DNA of 64,000 nt from contig NZ_BSFN01000003.1 in NCBI RefSeq assembly GCF_027922365.1, positions 62,001 through 126,000 of the forward strand. Reading direction: 5' to 3'. Positions 35,732-43,483 of the stretch are shown in pieces. This DNA is from Pseudomonas turukhanskensis. Its GTDB lineage: Bacteria > Pseudomonadota > Gammaproteobacteria > Pseudomonadales > Pseudomonadaceae. The position numbers and the translations under genes were made by a program. Position 1 is the first letter of the stretch. Each line of letters opens with the position of its first letter. Under the pieces are notes generated by a model. That model was not told the DNA's origin. It saw nothing but the letters and a program-made list of their open reading frames with translations, and did no database searches.

Positions 35732-36468
35732 TATCTGAACGCTGCTGACCAAAAAACTCTACCGAGGATGTCGAGTTCCTGATCTTTCAATTCGGAAGCG
35801 GTGTATTCCTCATCAGAATGCTCTTCACGATTGAAGCTGCGAAGGCGCAGCCCGCCGCCTGGAAGCCGATATAGGGTCTTAACGCGCAGCAAGCCATCAT
35901 GCGTCAGCGCATAAATTTTACCGTCTATAACTGATTTTTCAGCAGCATTCACTGCAACGATACTCCCGTCGGGGAGTAACGGATCCATGCTATTTCCTCT
36001 CACTTCAACGGCGACCGCCTTTGTTGCTTCCACCCCGTGATGTCTAAGCGTGCTTCTGCCAAATTTTAGTCTGGGCCTTACACCATCGTGAGCAAGTAGG
36101 ATGCTGCAAGGGCCTTCACGGCCCGTTATTCCCTGGCTCGCAGATGATGATTTCACCCCGTCAAGACAGGCCGAGTCCTCAAGCTCATAGACTGGCCCCA
36201 TCAACCCTCCCTTAGCCTCAAACTCCTTGTCAGCTATGGATTCCGATTCAGAGTCATCCTTATTTCCTGACCAGAGGAATTCGGCTGGGCATCCCAAGAC
36301 GTGCGCTATGGCCTCTATGTTTTCGCGCCGCGGGTTTCGAGATTCTCCTTTGAGGATTCGATGAATCGTCGGCTGGGGCACTAATGCACGACGAGCCAAC
36401 TCCGCGGGTTTCCACCCTTTCTGCAGCAGCAACGCCTTAATGCGCTCAGCAATCACGACTATCTCCAT
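35731..36468 (-). CDS. CI-like prophage repressor with S24 peptidase domain
   Basis: The protein is 245 aa. An N-terminal HTH (GWKPAELARRALVPQPTIHR) is joined by a linker to a LexA/CI-type autoprotease. The nucleophile serine is in VRGNSMDPLLPDGS and the general-base lysine is in LLRVKTLYRL. Self-cleavage on SOS induction is expected. It should keep the lytic genes silent. ATG 36,468 faces the operator region shared with the divergent Cro-like gene. Confidence 0.9.
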   Translation of the reverse strand: MEIVVIAERIKALLLQKGWKPAELARRALVPQPTIHRILKGESRNPRRENIEAIAHVLGCPAEFLWSGNKDDSESESIADKEFEAKGGLMGPVYELEDSACLDGVKSSSASQGITGREGPCSILLAHDGVRPRLKFGRSTLRHHGVEATKAVAVEVRGNSMDPLLPDGSIVAVNAAEKSVIDGKIYALTHDGLLRVKTLYRLPGGGLRLRSFNREEHSDEEYTASELKDQELDILGRVFWSAAFR

Positions 36469-36479
36469 GAGTTTTCGAA

Positions 36480-36540
36480 TTACGGAAGTGTATTGCTTGT
36501 TTAATCTCGCTTGCGTATTTTAAAAATACATTTGCGTAAG
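36480..36540. promoter_or_regulatory. Divergent operator/promoter region of repressor and Cro-like genes
   Basis: It holds TTACGGAAG (36,480), the near-perfect palindrome GTATTTT-A-AAAATAC (36,515-36,529) and flanking direct repeats TTGCGTA (36,511 and 36,532). These share the TACG(C/G)A half-site with 35,691-35,731. Confidence 0.6.
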
Positions 36541-36549
36541 TGGCTTTCT

Positions 36550-36795
36550 ATGACCATCAGAAGATTGCTCTTGGCTCTTATCGAAGATGGGCTTCGCCAG
36601 CATGAAATCGCGGAGCACGTCGGAGTTAGCCAGCCGACTATCCACCGAGCTTTGAAAGGAGCGAGCGTGCTTTATGAGACCGGAAAGGCGATTGAACAAC
36701 TGGCCGCTGCAAGAGGGTGTGGCCAAGAGAGTTTTCTCGTCGAGGTTGATGCAAACGATATCGATGCGCCGAGAAGCGAGGTAGTGCGTCAGTAA
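36550..36795 (+). CDS. Cro-like HTH protein
   Basis: The protein is 81 aa. The HTH is IEDGLRQHEIAEHVGVSQPT followed by IHRALKG, which resembles the recognition part of the repressor (PQPTIHRILKG). This similarity suggests that both proteins read the same operators. ATG 36,550 is divergent from the repressor gene. It is the first rightward early gene, so the role is by analogy with Cro. Confidence 0.75.
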   Translation: MTIRRLLLALIEDGLRQHEIAEHVGVSQPTIHRALKGASVLYETGKAIEQLAAARGCGQESFLVEVDANDIDAPRSEVVRQ

Positions 36796-36842
36796 TGCTG
36801 TTTTTGCATCCAGTCCACGAGCGCCAGAAATAGGAGCCGATT

Positions 36843-36875
36843 ATGACCAATGCCGATTACGCGCGACCGGGCTGA
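36843..36875 (+). CDS. Possible 10-residue leader peptide
   Basis: ATG 36,843 has AGGAG six bases upstream and codes MTNADYARPG before TGA. A terminator-type hairpin follows 20 bases later. The layout recalls an attenuation leader, but the peptide shows no run of one amino acid. It may be chance. Confidence 0.3.
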   Translation: MTNADYARPG

Positions 36876-36891
36876 GTTAGTCCCGCGCAAT

Positions 36892-36920
36892 AAAAAACCC
36901 GGCTTGCAGGCCGGGTTCTT
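36892..36920 (+). terminator. Early terminator after the Cro-like gene
   Basis: AACCCGGC-TTGCAG-GCCGGGTT, with an A-run before and TCTT after. A second small hairpin, CACTCC-TTGCAG-GGAGTG, follows at about 36,929-36,946. It is a candidate tR1-like site. Confidence 0.75.
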
Positions 36921-36980
36921 CAACCACCACTCCTTGCAGGGAGTGGGTATGTACTTCTACGTCTGTTGGAGGACGAGAAA

Positions 36981-37304
36981 ATGTCACAACCGAAAAATAC
37001 CACCATCCCAAATAGCGCGCAACCACTGGGCCTAACTGTGCCAGTTGATTTCCATAACAACACAGCCGACGGCGGCCACCTACTTAGCGTGAATGGCGGC
37101 TTCTCGTCCAGCGAGGCGCTGACGGTGGCCGCGGAGCTCGCAGACGGCATCAAGATGCTTAGCGTGCGTCTGCACTCCGCCGTTAATGAGGGTGATCTCA
37201 TCTACTGCGAAGAGATAACTGCTTTGGGCTTCTTGGCCGAGAGCGTGGCGTCGTTGGTCTATTCGGTGAATCGTAGCCAGGCCGTACAAGGCGGTGCCCA
37301 ATGA
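36981..37304 (+). CDS. DUF3077-type protein
   Basis: The protein is 107 aa. It carries the pattern of the DUF3077 family seen in Pseudomonas and its phages (HLLSVNGGFSSSEALTVAAE). The function is unknown. ATG 36,981 has GGAGGA. It overlaps the next gene by four bases. Confidence 0.7.
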   Translation: MSQPKNTTIPNSAQPLGLTVPVDFHNNTADGGHLLSVNGGFSSSEALTVAAELADGIKMLSVRLHSAVNEGDLIYCEEITALGFLAESVASLVYSVNRSQAVQGGAQ

Positions 37305-37660
37305 GCGTCGCCATCAATGCATTGCTTGCAGGCCTCTCGGAAGAACAACGCGAAGCGGTACTTGTAGCGCTCGAAGCTGAACGGGGAATAGCCCTTGGAT
37401 GGTGGACCTTCCTAAACGAAATGCGCGTGCGCCGCGAGCTGCCCGACTGGGTGGCTAAGCAATACGTCGGATGCTCCCCTGACCATGACGAAGCGGCCGA
37501 AAAAAAGCGTGCCACCAACATGCTTCTTTTCGGCGAAAAGAACGCTATTTCGAATGCTCGCCTGACCTTGATCAACGCGAACATTGACGCCATCAACGCG
37601 GCGGAAGGTTCCGAAGATTTCGAAGACTTCGAACACGGCAAGGCCGAGGTGGCGCTATGA
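37301..37660 (+). CDS. Hypothetical phage early protein
   Basis: The protein is 119 aa, acidic. It has a WWTFLNEM segment and an acidic end (EGSEDFEDFEHG). No family is recognised. It overlaps both neighbours by four bases (ATGA), so it is part of the early operon. Confidence 0.6.
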   Translation: MSVAINALLAGLSEEQREAVLVALEAERGIALGWWTFLNEMRVRRELPDWVAKQYVGCSPDHDEAAEKKRATNMLLFGEKNAISNARLTLINANIDAINAAEGSEDFEDFEHGKAEVAL

Positions 37661-38400
37661 ATATCGTCATCATCAAAGACGGCGATGCTGTCACGACAAC
37701 CTTGGCGATAGCCGAGGGAACGCTAAGTGATCACGCGAGCGTCATCAAACTTGTGCGCGCCTATCAGGCTGATCTGGAGGAGTTCGGACTTCTGGATTTC
37801 AAATCCGAAAGTACGGGAGGGCGCCCGACTGAATACGCGTTCCTCAATGAACCTCAGTCCACGCTGCTGCTGACCTACATGCGCAACTCGGACGTCGTTC
37901 GGGCCTTCAAGAAGAAGCTGGTGCGTGAGTTCTGGGAGATGGTCCAGCAGCGTAACAAACCAGCTGCCGCCCCGGCATTGCCTCAAAACTACATCTCCGC
38001 CTTGGAGCACCTACTGGAATCCAAACGTTCCGAGCACTTGGCAATCGAGCAGCGCGATCGAGCTATTGAAACCAAGGCCGAGATCGGTTCTCGCCGCGAA
38101 GCTACGGCGATGGCTACCGCTTCAGCTGCTGTCCGGCAGGTTGGCCAACTCAAAAACGAACTCGGGCGAGGTCTCCAGCAGGCCACCGTTACCGCCGTGG
38201 AGAAGGTTACCAAGCGCAAGTTCGGCAAGCAGGGTTTCCGACCGCTCAAGGCTTGGTGTGCATCCGCCGGCGTGCAAGCCCCAAAAGTGCACGATCCGCG
38301 CTATGGCTGGGTTCGCTCCTGGCCTGCTGCTGCCTGGGCAGCCGTTTACCAAATTGACCTTGCTGACCTGTTTGGCGCCGATGGAGATCATGCCCGATGA
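37657..38400 (+). CDS. Rha-family phage regulatory protein / antirepressor
   Basis: The protein is 247 aa. The N-terminal pRha domain is recognisable: TGGRPTEYAFLNEPQSTLLL and NSDVVRAFKKKLVREFWEM. The C-terminal half is a coiled region and a basic end with GFRPLKAWCASAG. Rha proteins interfere with host or phage regulation, and related genes act as antirepressors. The start overlaps the preceding stop. Confidence 0.8.
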   Translation: MNIVIIKDGDAVTTTLAIAEGTLSDHASVIKLVRAYQADLEEFGLLDFKSESTGGRPTEYAFLNEPQSTLLLTYMRNSDVVRAFKKKLVREFWEMVQQRNKPAAAPALPQNYISALEHLLESKRSEHLAIEQRDRAIETKAEIGSRREATAMATASAAVRQVGQLKNELGRGLQQATVTAVEKVTKRKFGKQGFRPLKAWCASAGVQAPKVHDPRYGWVRSWPAAAWAAVYQIDLADLFGADGDHAR

Positions 38401-38630
38401 GCAATGTAATTCAGCTCCCTGGCCAGGACCGTGCAAACAATGCTTTGGCCAAAACCATTGCCGGTCCTTGGCCGTCGTATGCGGCTTTCAAAGGCCTGCC
38501 TGAGCGTGAGCGGTGGGTGTTGTACGGAAGCGCTAAAGCCTACCGCGAAGCGCTTGAAAATCAGGGCTTCGTTATGGCGGAGGGTTACGACGATTTCGTG
38601 CGACGTGTGACGCGGGAGCTTTCCTTATGA
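38397..38630 (+). CDS. Small hypothetical phage protein
   Basis: The protein is 77 aa. A central segment (PERERWVLYGSAKAYREALE) and a helical end are seen; no family is recognised. It overlaps both neighbours by four bases within the early operon. Confidence 0.55.
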   Translation: MSNVIQLPGQDRANNALAKTIAGPWPSYAAFKGLPERERWVLYGSAKAYREALENQGFVMAEGYDDFVRRVTRELSL

Positions 38631-39349
38631 GTATGGATTTGATGGTTAAGGCCATGAAAACCAGGGTGGGCAATCCGCTTCGCAAGTTGGTGCTGGTAAA
38701 GCTGGCAGATAACGCCAGCGACCAAGGCGAGTGCTGGCCTTCGTACCAGCACATTGCGGATCAATGCGAGATTGGTCGTTCTACCGTGAAGTTGCATATT
38801 CGTGAGCTGGAAAAAGCAGGATTTCTTCGCCGTGAGTTCCGCCGTAAGGGCGAGCTGAACCAGTCGAATGTATTCCATTTGTCTCTCGATGGTGGGGCAG
38901 GAGCTGCCCTAGGTGGGGCACCAGATAACCCACCTGGGGCAGGAGATAACCCAGGGGGTGGGGCAGGAGCTGCCCCCAGAACCAGTCACTCTTCTGAACC
39001 AGTCAAGGAACCTAAATCTTTGTTCAATTCGGATGATGGTTTTGATGCCTTCTGGAAGCTCTACCCGAACAAGGCCAGCAAGAAAGATGCACGCAAGGCC
39101 TGGGACAAGCTAAAGCCGAACGCCGAGTTGCAGAAAGTAATGCTGACCGCCCTTGCCCAGCATTGCCAATCACGCGATTGGCTTAAGGATAACGGCCAGT
39201 TCATCCCCCACGGCTCGCGCTGGATCAACGGCGAGAAGTGGACCGACGAACTGAAACCGGCCGGCGCTGGTAAGGCGCTGAGCTATGCCGGTCTGCCTAC
39301 TCACACGTCGGACATGTATCAGGAGGACGCCAATGGCCCTGCCTTCTAA
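38627..39349 (+). CDS. Lambda-O-like replication initiator
   Basis: The protein is 240 aa. An N-terminal winged HTH (WPSYQHIADQCEIGRSTVKL) should bind the origin. A glycine/proline-rich linker at residues about 89-117 is encoded by the 21-bp iterons. The C-terminal half (FDAFWKLYPNKASKKDARKA) is the common end of phage DnaT/O-type replication proteins. It would recruit the loader and helicase encoded next. Its end overlaps the loader gene by 17 bases. Confidence 0.82.
   Translation: MSMDLMVKAMKTRVGNPLRKLVLVKLADNASDQGECWPSYQHIADQCEIGRSTVKLHIRELEKAGFLRREFRRKGELNQSNVFHLSLDGGAGAALGGAPDNPPGAGDNPGGGAGAAPRTSHSSEPVKEPKSLFNSDDGFDAFWKLYPNKASKKDARKAWDKLKPNAELQKVMLTALAQHCQSRDWLKDNGQFIPHGSRWINGEKWTDELKPAGAGKALSYAGLPTHTSDMYQEDANGPAF
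38891..38977 (+). repeat. Four 21-bp iterons, candidate phage replication origin
   Basis: Units begin at 38,891, 38,912, 38,933 and 38,957. Each carries (G/C)(G/C)TGGGGCA(G/C)(G/C)AG followed by CTGCCC or ATAACCC. The first three are head to tail; the last follows three extra bases. Because 21 is a multiple of three, the protein carries a seven-residue repeat. Confidence 0.75.
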
Positions 39350-40154
39350 CTTCCGTCGTCAGCCTGAGCAGCGCACGTTTGTTGGTGAGTGCCCGGAGCA
39401 TGGGAGAGTTGATCGCTCCGAGGTTGAGCAGTTCGACGGCTCGCGACTTGTCCGCCCGTGTAAGCAATGCCAATGGCAAGGCCTACGCGTTGAGCCAGTG
39501 GGTAGCAAGGCGCATACCCTGGCCTTGGCCTATGTCACTGCGGAACATCGCAACAGCGCGCTTATAGGCTCGGGAATCACGCCCCGGTTTGCTGATTGCA
39601 AGTTCTCGACCTACCGCGCCACCACGCCGGCAATGGTTGAAGCCCTGGAGAAGTGCCAAAGCTACGCGGAAAACTTCGGCGAGCACTATGAGGCTGGGCG
39701 CAATCTCCTGTTAACCGGCAATGTCGGCACCGGCAAAACGCACCTGGCTTGCAGCATCATTCGGCATGTTCTCGAGCTGAATGCGGTCGCCGTGATCACT
39801 ACCGCCGCCGAAATCATCCGTGTGTTCAAGCGCTCCATGGCGCGTGACGCCGGATACAGCGAAGGCGACGTGATCAACGAGCTCGCAAGCTTTGATCTGT
39901 TGGTGATCGACGAGCTTGGCGCCCAGGCTGGCACCCCATACGAGATAGCGGTGCTGCATGAGGTGATCGACCGCCGTTACAACCTGGTGCGCCCAAGCGT
40001 GCTGATATCAAACCTGCCAGCCAGCGCCAAAGCGGCCGCTACTGCCGAGCAAACCCTCGAACAGTACATCGGCACCCGGGCGCTAGATCGTCTACGCGAG
40101 AACGGCGCGCTGCTGGCCGGCTTCACCTGGGCTTCGGCACGGGGGCGCGCATGA
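39333..40154 (+). CDS. DnaC-like helicase loader ATPase
   Basis: The protein is 273 aa. A cysteine pair (GECPEHG, RPCKQCQWQG) forms a possible zinc site near the N-terminus. The AAA+ core has Walker A LLTGNVGTGKTHLA and Walker B LLVIDELGAQ, followed by LISNLP. This is the DnaC/IstB type, which loads DnaB on the origin. ATG 39,333 has AGGAGG and lies inside the end of the initiator gene. Confidence 0.88.
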   Translation: MALPSNFRRQPEQRTFVGECPEHGRVDRSEVEQFDGSRLVRPCKQCQWQGLRVEPVGSKAHTLALAYVTAEHRNSALIGSGITPRFADCKFSTYRATTPAMVEALEKCQSYAENFGEHYEAGRNLLLTGNVGTGKTHLACSIIRHVLELNAVAVITTAAEIIRVFKRSMARDAGYSEGDVINELASFDLLVIDELGAQAGTPYEIAVLHEVIDRRYNLVRPSVLISNLPASAKAAATAEQTLEQYIGTRALDRLRENGALLAGFTWASARGRA

Positions 40155-41548
40155 GTCACGAGGATGGGTACTACCGACTAGAGGCCGAGCAGGGCGTTTT
40201 GGGCGCGATCATGATTGCGTCGCTCAACGCCAGCACCGGCATGGTTGATGAAATTCTCGCGCAGATGACATCGGGCGACTTCTGGCATCAGGACAATGCA
40301 GCGCTCTTCGATGTTATTTCAGACTGCTACGCGCAACGCATGCCCGTTGACTCGGTGACACTTGGGTCAATTCAGCGGTTGCTGCCTAGCGGCGCCTTAA
40401 CGCTGGAATACGCCACCAACCTTTGCCGCAACGTCCCGTCGGCAGCCAACTGGAAGAGCTACGCAGAGCAGGTCAAGAAGTGGGCACTGGTCCGCCAGTT
40501 CCGCGACTTGGGGCAGATCGTCGACTCCGGCGTCTATGACGACCTGCCAGCAGACGAAATCCTTGAACGGTGCGGCTCGGCCCTGGCCGATCTACGCGAC
40601 CTTCAATCGTCGGGGAAGGGCGGCTACAAGCGAATGAGCGACGTGCTGCCGGCTGTCTTGGATCACATGGACGACGAGCTCAACGACAAGGCGCCCCCGA
40701 AGCTTTCGACGGGGCTTGTTGACCTCGACAAGCTAATCGGCTTCTTGCGCCAAAAGTCGATGGTTGTAATCGGCGGGCGTCCTGGCAGCGGCAAGACAAT
40801 GCTCGGCCTCCAGATAATGAACCACGTAGCGACTCGCGGCCGAGGCGTGGGGCTTGTCGTCAGCCTCGAAATGCCAGGCGAGCAGCTGACGATTCGCACC
40901 ATTGCCAGCCTGGGCGGCGTCGACCTTCGCAGAATGGAAGAGGTGAAGTGCCTCGAACAGGAAGAGTGGGACCGCATCGGCGTCGCGGCGAAGAAAATCA
41001 AAGATGCCGAGCTGTACTTACTCGACACGCCAGGCATGACGATGCCCGCAATTCGCTCGGAAGCCCTGCGGCTTAAACGCGAAGTCGGGCTCGACATCAT
41101 GATGATTGACTACGTGCAGATCGTGGCCACCGATGGGAAGTCGCAGAACCGTTCGGATGCTGTAGCCAAGGTGTCGATCGCGATCATGAATCTCAGTCGA
41201 GAGCTGGCGATTCCCATCTTGGTGCTTGCGCAGTTAAACCGCGGTCCGGCCAATCGACCCAACAAGAAACCCCAAGCTAGCGACCTCAAGGAAAGCGGCC
41301 AGATCGAGCAGGACGCAGACGCGGTGATCTTGGTGCACTACGACCGCGAATCCGAAATGGGCGAGCAGTGCGTCACCGAACTAATCCTCGACAAGGGGCG
41401 CCACGCGGAGGCGGGTTCTTGCCTCGTGCAACGCCAGGGCCAATACGGCCGCTTCGTCAACTTTGCAGGCCGCGAGCCTACACAGGAAGAGGTGGAGATC
41501 GGCCGCCCCTTTGCTGCTCGCCAATTCAAAGGAGCTCGCCATGAGTAG
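40151..41548 (+). CDS. DnaB-type replicative helicase
   Basis: The protein is 465 aa, full length. The N-terminal DnaB domain begins EAEQGVLGAIMIA. The RecA-like core has Walker A IGGRPGSGKTMLG and Walker B DIMMIDYVQIV, and the end includes RPNKKPQASDLKESGQIEQD, all typical. The phage thus carries its own helicase and loader. It overlaps the loader gene by four bases. Confidence 0.95.
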   Translation: MSHEDGYYRLEAEQGVLGAIMIASLNASTGMVDEILAQMTSGDFWHQDNAALFDVISDCYAQRMPVDSVTLGSIQRLLPSGALTLEYATNLCRNVPSAANWKSYAEQVKKWALVRQFRDLGQIVDSGVYDDLPADEILERCGSALADLRDLQSSGKGGYKRMSDVLPAVLDHMDDELNDKAPPKLSTGLVDLDKLIGFLRQKSMVVIGGRPGSGKTMLGLQIMNHVATRGRGVGLVVSLEMPGEQLTIRTIASLGGVDLRRMEEVKCLEQEEWDRIGVAAKKIKDAELYLLDTPGMTMPAIRSEALRLKREVGLDIMMIDYVQIVATDGKSQNRSDAVAKVSIAIMNLSRELAIPILVLAQLNRGPANRPNKKPQASDLKESGQIEQDADAVILVHYDRESEMGEQCVTELILDKGRHAEAGSCLVQRQGQYGRFVNFAGREPTQEEVEIGRPFAARQFKGARHE

Positions 41549-41612
41549 GCCTGTCCCCATAACCAAATCCGTCGTCGCCGTTGACCATTGCTGGGAGTAT
41601 TCAAATGACTAG
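41541..41612 (+). CDS. Possible 23-residue protein overlapping dnaB-like stop
   Basis: ATG 41,541 has AGGAG at seven bases and ends at TAG 41,610-41,612. It overlaps the helicase stop and the next start (41,605). The spacing suggests translational coupling between the two neighbours. No similarity is recognised. Confidence 0.35.
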   Translation: MSRPVPITKSVVAVDHCWEYSND

Positions 41613-41892
41613 ACCAACCGCTATTAGCACCGCCAAAACGCTGAGCGACGTTGAGCGCCAATTCTTGAAGATCGCTGCTGAGGAGCTGGCCAAAGTCAAA
41701 ATGGGCGGGCCGATAGCGCTGTCTTGCTTGGTGGAAATCATTGCCTCCTGGCATGGCCATCGACACGCGATCTCCTTCGAGGATTACGCCCAGCGCTGGC
41801 TGCTGGAGGGCAACGCAAAAAACAAAGTGGCTGATCGGTTGTTGCGTGACCTGTTTGGCTTAGGTGACCCAGACCCGAGGAGAGCGGCATGA
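41605..41892 (+). CDS. Hypothetical phage protein
   Basis: The protein is 95 aa. It is helical, with IASWHGHRHAISFEDYAQRW in the centre. No family is recognised. ATG 41,605 has GGGAG; the upstream TTG at 41,581 lacks one. It overlaps the Q-like gene by four bases, which places it in the delayed early unit. Confidence 0.6.
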   Translation: MTRPTAISTAKTLSDVERQFLKIAAEELAKVKMGGPIALSCLVEIIASWHGHRHAISFEDYAQRWLLEGNAKNKVADRLLRDLFGLGDPDPRRAA

Positions 41893-42278
41893 AGAAGCGA
41901 ACGTACATCGGCAAGCCGCTAGGTGATACGGAGTGGTTGCTGGAGCAGTGGGGCTACTGGCGCATGGATGGAATGGGGGTTCCTCGGTATGTGTCGCCAA
42001 CCTACGCGTTGATTAGAGACAACGTTTCGTGCCAGGGCGGCATCCGCGAGTACTCGGTTACAGACGACATCGCGCTGGTGCTGGATGGAGCTGTCGCCCG
42101 GCTCTGCAAGCGGGATCCACAGATGGGTAACTTCATCTGGCTGTACTTCGGGGCCAAGTGGCCAGCGCTGCGTATCGCTAGGGAAAACAGCATAGGGGAG
42201 GCGAAAGCGAGGGAGGTGATCAAGGCAGGCGTTGCCTGGGTTGATTGCGCTATCGAAGACGTTCGCGCCGCAGCGTGA
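41889..42278 (+). CDS. Antiterminator Q-like protein
   Basis: The protein is 129 aa. The N-terminal pattern WLLEQWGYWRMDGMGVPRYV and the following ITDDIALVLDGAVARL-like run (VTDDIALVLDGAVARLCKRD) match phage antitermination Q proteins of the short type. It would let RNA polymerase read past terminators into the late genes. It is the last gene before a series of terminators and small genes. Confidence 0.7.
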   Translation: MKKRTYIGKPLGDTEWLLEQWGYWRMDGMGVPRYVSPTYALIRDNVSCQGGIREYSVTDDIALVLDGAVARLCKRDPQMGNFIWLYFGAKWPALRIARENSIGEAKAREVIKAGVAWVDCAIEDVRAAA

Positions 42279-42349
42279 AAAAGTCTTTCCACGCGGATAA
42301 ACACCTGTTTTCATAGCACCGTGTTTAGCCGTTCCCGAGCAACACATGA

Positions 42350-42377
42350 AGCCCTGGCCAACGCCGGGGCTTTTTTA
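42350..42377 (+). terminator. Terminator downstream of the Q-like gene
   Basis: AGCCCTGGC-CAAC-GCCGGGGCT followed by TTTTT. It is a natural target for antitermination. Confidence 0.85.
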
Positions 42378-42431
42378 GTTCAGCCTACGACTCGTGTACG
42401 ATCGTGTCTGGTTTCCCTATGAGATACGTGC

Positions 42432-42785
42432 ATGGCCGCGGTAGTACAGCGTTTAAAGCAAACGAAAAATCATACAGCGGGCGCCTCCGTCCAGCCGGTC
42501 TCGTTTGAGTTTGAAGTTTTCGAAGGTCTCGTCAGCTACGGCTTATTCAAGTCTGAGTTGGACGCGGGGTATGCAGCCGATGCGATTAATCGCCGGATCG
42601 CCCAGGTGAAGTTTTGGAAAAAGACTGATGAAGCCATCGAGATGCTAAACGGTCTAAAGCTTGCAGCTTTGGTGTATCACGAAGAGCTTGCCGAAGATCT
42701 GAAGGGTTATTTTGAAGAACAGCGCAAGGCGCGTGAGGCTCGGTGGGCCGCTGAGGCCGACAACGCTTCGAAGCTTGAATCTTAA
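42432..42785 (+). CDS. Hypothetical phage protein
   Basis: The protein is 117 aa. It is mainly helical with a long charged C-terminal helix (LKGYFEEQRKAREARWAAEA). No family is recognised. It stands between two terminators, so it is likely an independent small unit. Confidence 0.55.
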   Translation: MAAVVQRLKQTKNHTAGASVQPVSFEFEVFEGLVSYGLFKSELDAGYAADAINRRIAQVKFWKKTDEAIEMLNGLKLAALVYHEELAEDLKGYFEEQRKAREARWAAEADNASKLES

Positions 42786-42790
42786 ATTAG

Positions 42791-42816
42791 AGCCCTGGCG
42801 AAGCCCGGGGCTTTTG
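42791..42816 (+). terminator. Terminator
   Basis: AGCCCTGG-CGAAG-CCCGGGGCT followed by TTTGTTGT, directly after the preceding stop codon. Confidence 0.8.
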
Positions 42817-42874
42817 TTGTCCTGGCTTCAAGCGGATGTTAGACGCTTCTTTCTCTGGAGTGTCGAGGTGCCGC

Positions 42875-43111
42875 ATGGAAAATCTATCCGAACTCCTTAG
42901 TGACGAAGACCTAATAGCGCTCACGGGCTACCGACTCCCGTCCCGCCAAATTGAATGGCTCACGAGCAATGGCTGGAAGTACTTCGTGACCGGAGCGAAT
43001 CGGCCGATCGTTGGCCGCATCTACGCACGTTTGAAGCTCGCCGGCGTGAAGCCAACCGCATCGCATGTCGTATCGGAGCCATGGACGCTGGACCTGAGCA
43101 AGGTTAAGTAG
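42875..43111 (+). CDS. DUF4224-type small phage protein
   Basis: The protein is 78 aa. LSDEDLIALTGYRLPSRQIE followed by WLTSNGWKYFV is the DUF4224 signature, found in many Pseudomonas and enteric prophages, often near integrase or regulatory genes. It looks like a small DNA-binding protein, but no function is established. ATG 42,875 has GAGG at six bases. Confidence 0.8.
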   Translation: MENLSELLSDEDLIALTGYRLPSRQIEWLTSNGWKYFVTGANRPIVGRIYARLKLAGVKPTASHVVSEPWTLDLSKVK

Positions 43112-43176
43112 ACATCTGGCTCTTGCCAATGCAGCTGTTTTGGATGGATCTTGGGTCTCCACAAAGGAGCTGCCCA

Positions 43177-43410
43177 ATGGATCAAACGACAACAGTTTTG
43201 TTAAACGATCTGGCTGAAAAGGTTTTCGAGCAGTACCACCAACATCACCGGGGAGAGGCCTCGATAGAGTTGGCCGACCCAAGCGAAGAGCGGAAGAAAT
43301 TGGCTAGTGATCATTTGGTCGCCCTAGTCCAAAGTCGTTATCCGCTAGTTGAGCCGCATGTGGGGTTCACCACACCCAACAAGCTCACTCTGATGCTGTA
43401 TCCCGCTTAA
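43177..43410 (+). CDS. Hypothetical phage protein
   Basis: The protein is 77 aa. ATG 43,177 is chosen for its AAGGAG. It has a helical N-terminal part (LLNDLAEKVFEQYHQHH) and a hydrophobic end. No family is recognised. Confidence 0.5.
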   Translation: MDQTTTVLLNDLAEKVFEQYHQHHRGEASIELADPSEERKKLASDHLVALVQSRYPLVEPHVGFTTPNKLTLMLYPA

Positions 43411-43431
43411 CTTTTCCAGTGAGTGAGTATT

Positions 43432-43460
43432 AAGCCCAGGCCAAGTGTCTGGGCTTTTTC
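43432..43460 (+). terminator. Terminator
   Basis: AAGCCCAG-GCCAAGTGT-CTGGGCTT followed by TTTC. It separates the rightward small genes from the reverse-strand lipoprotein gene. Confidence 0.8.
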
Positions 43461-43483
43461 GTTTCTGGGACTATTGGAACTGG

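Noticed and set aside
38891..38977. CRISPR-like array
   Set aside because: The 21-bp units are directly adjacent without spacers, and lie in frame in a replication gene; they are iterons.
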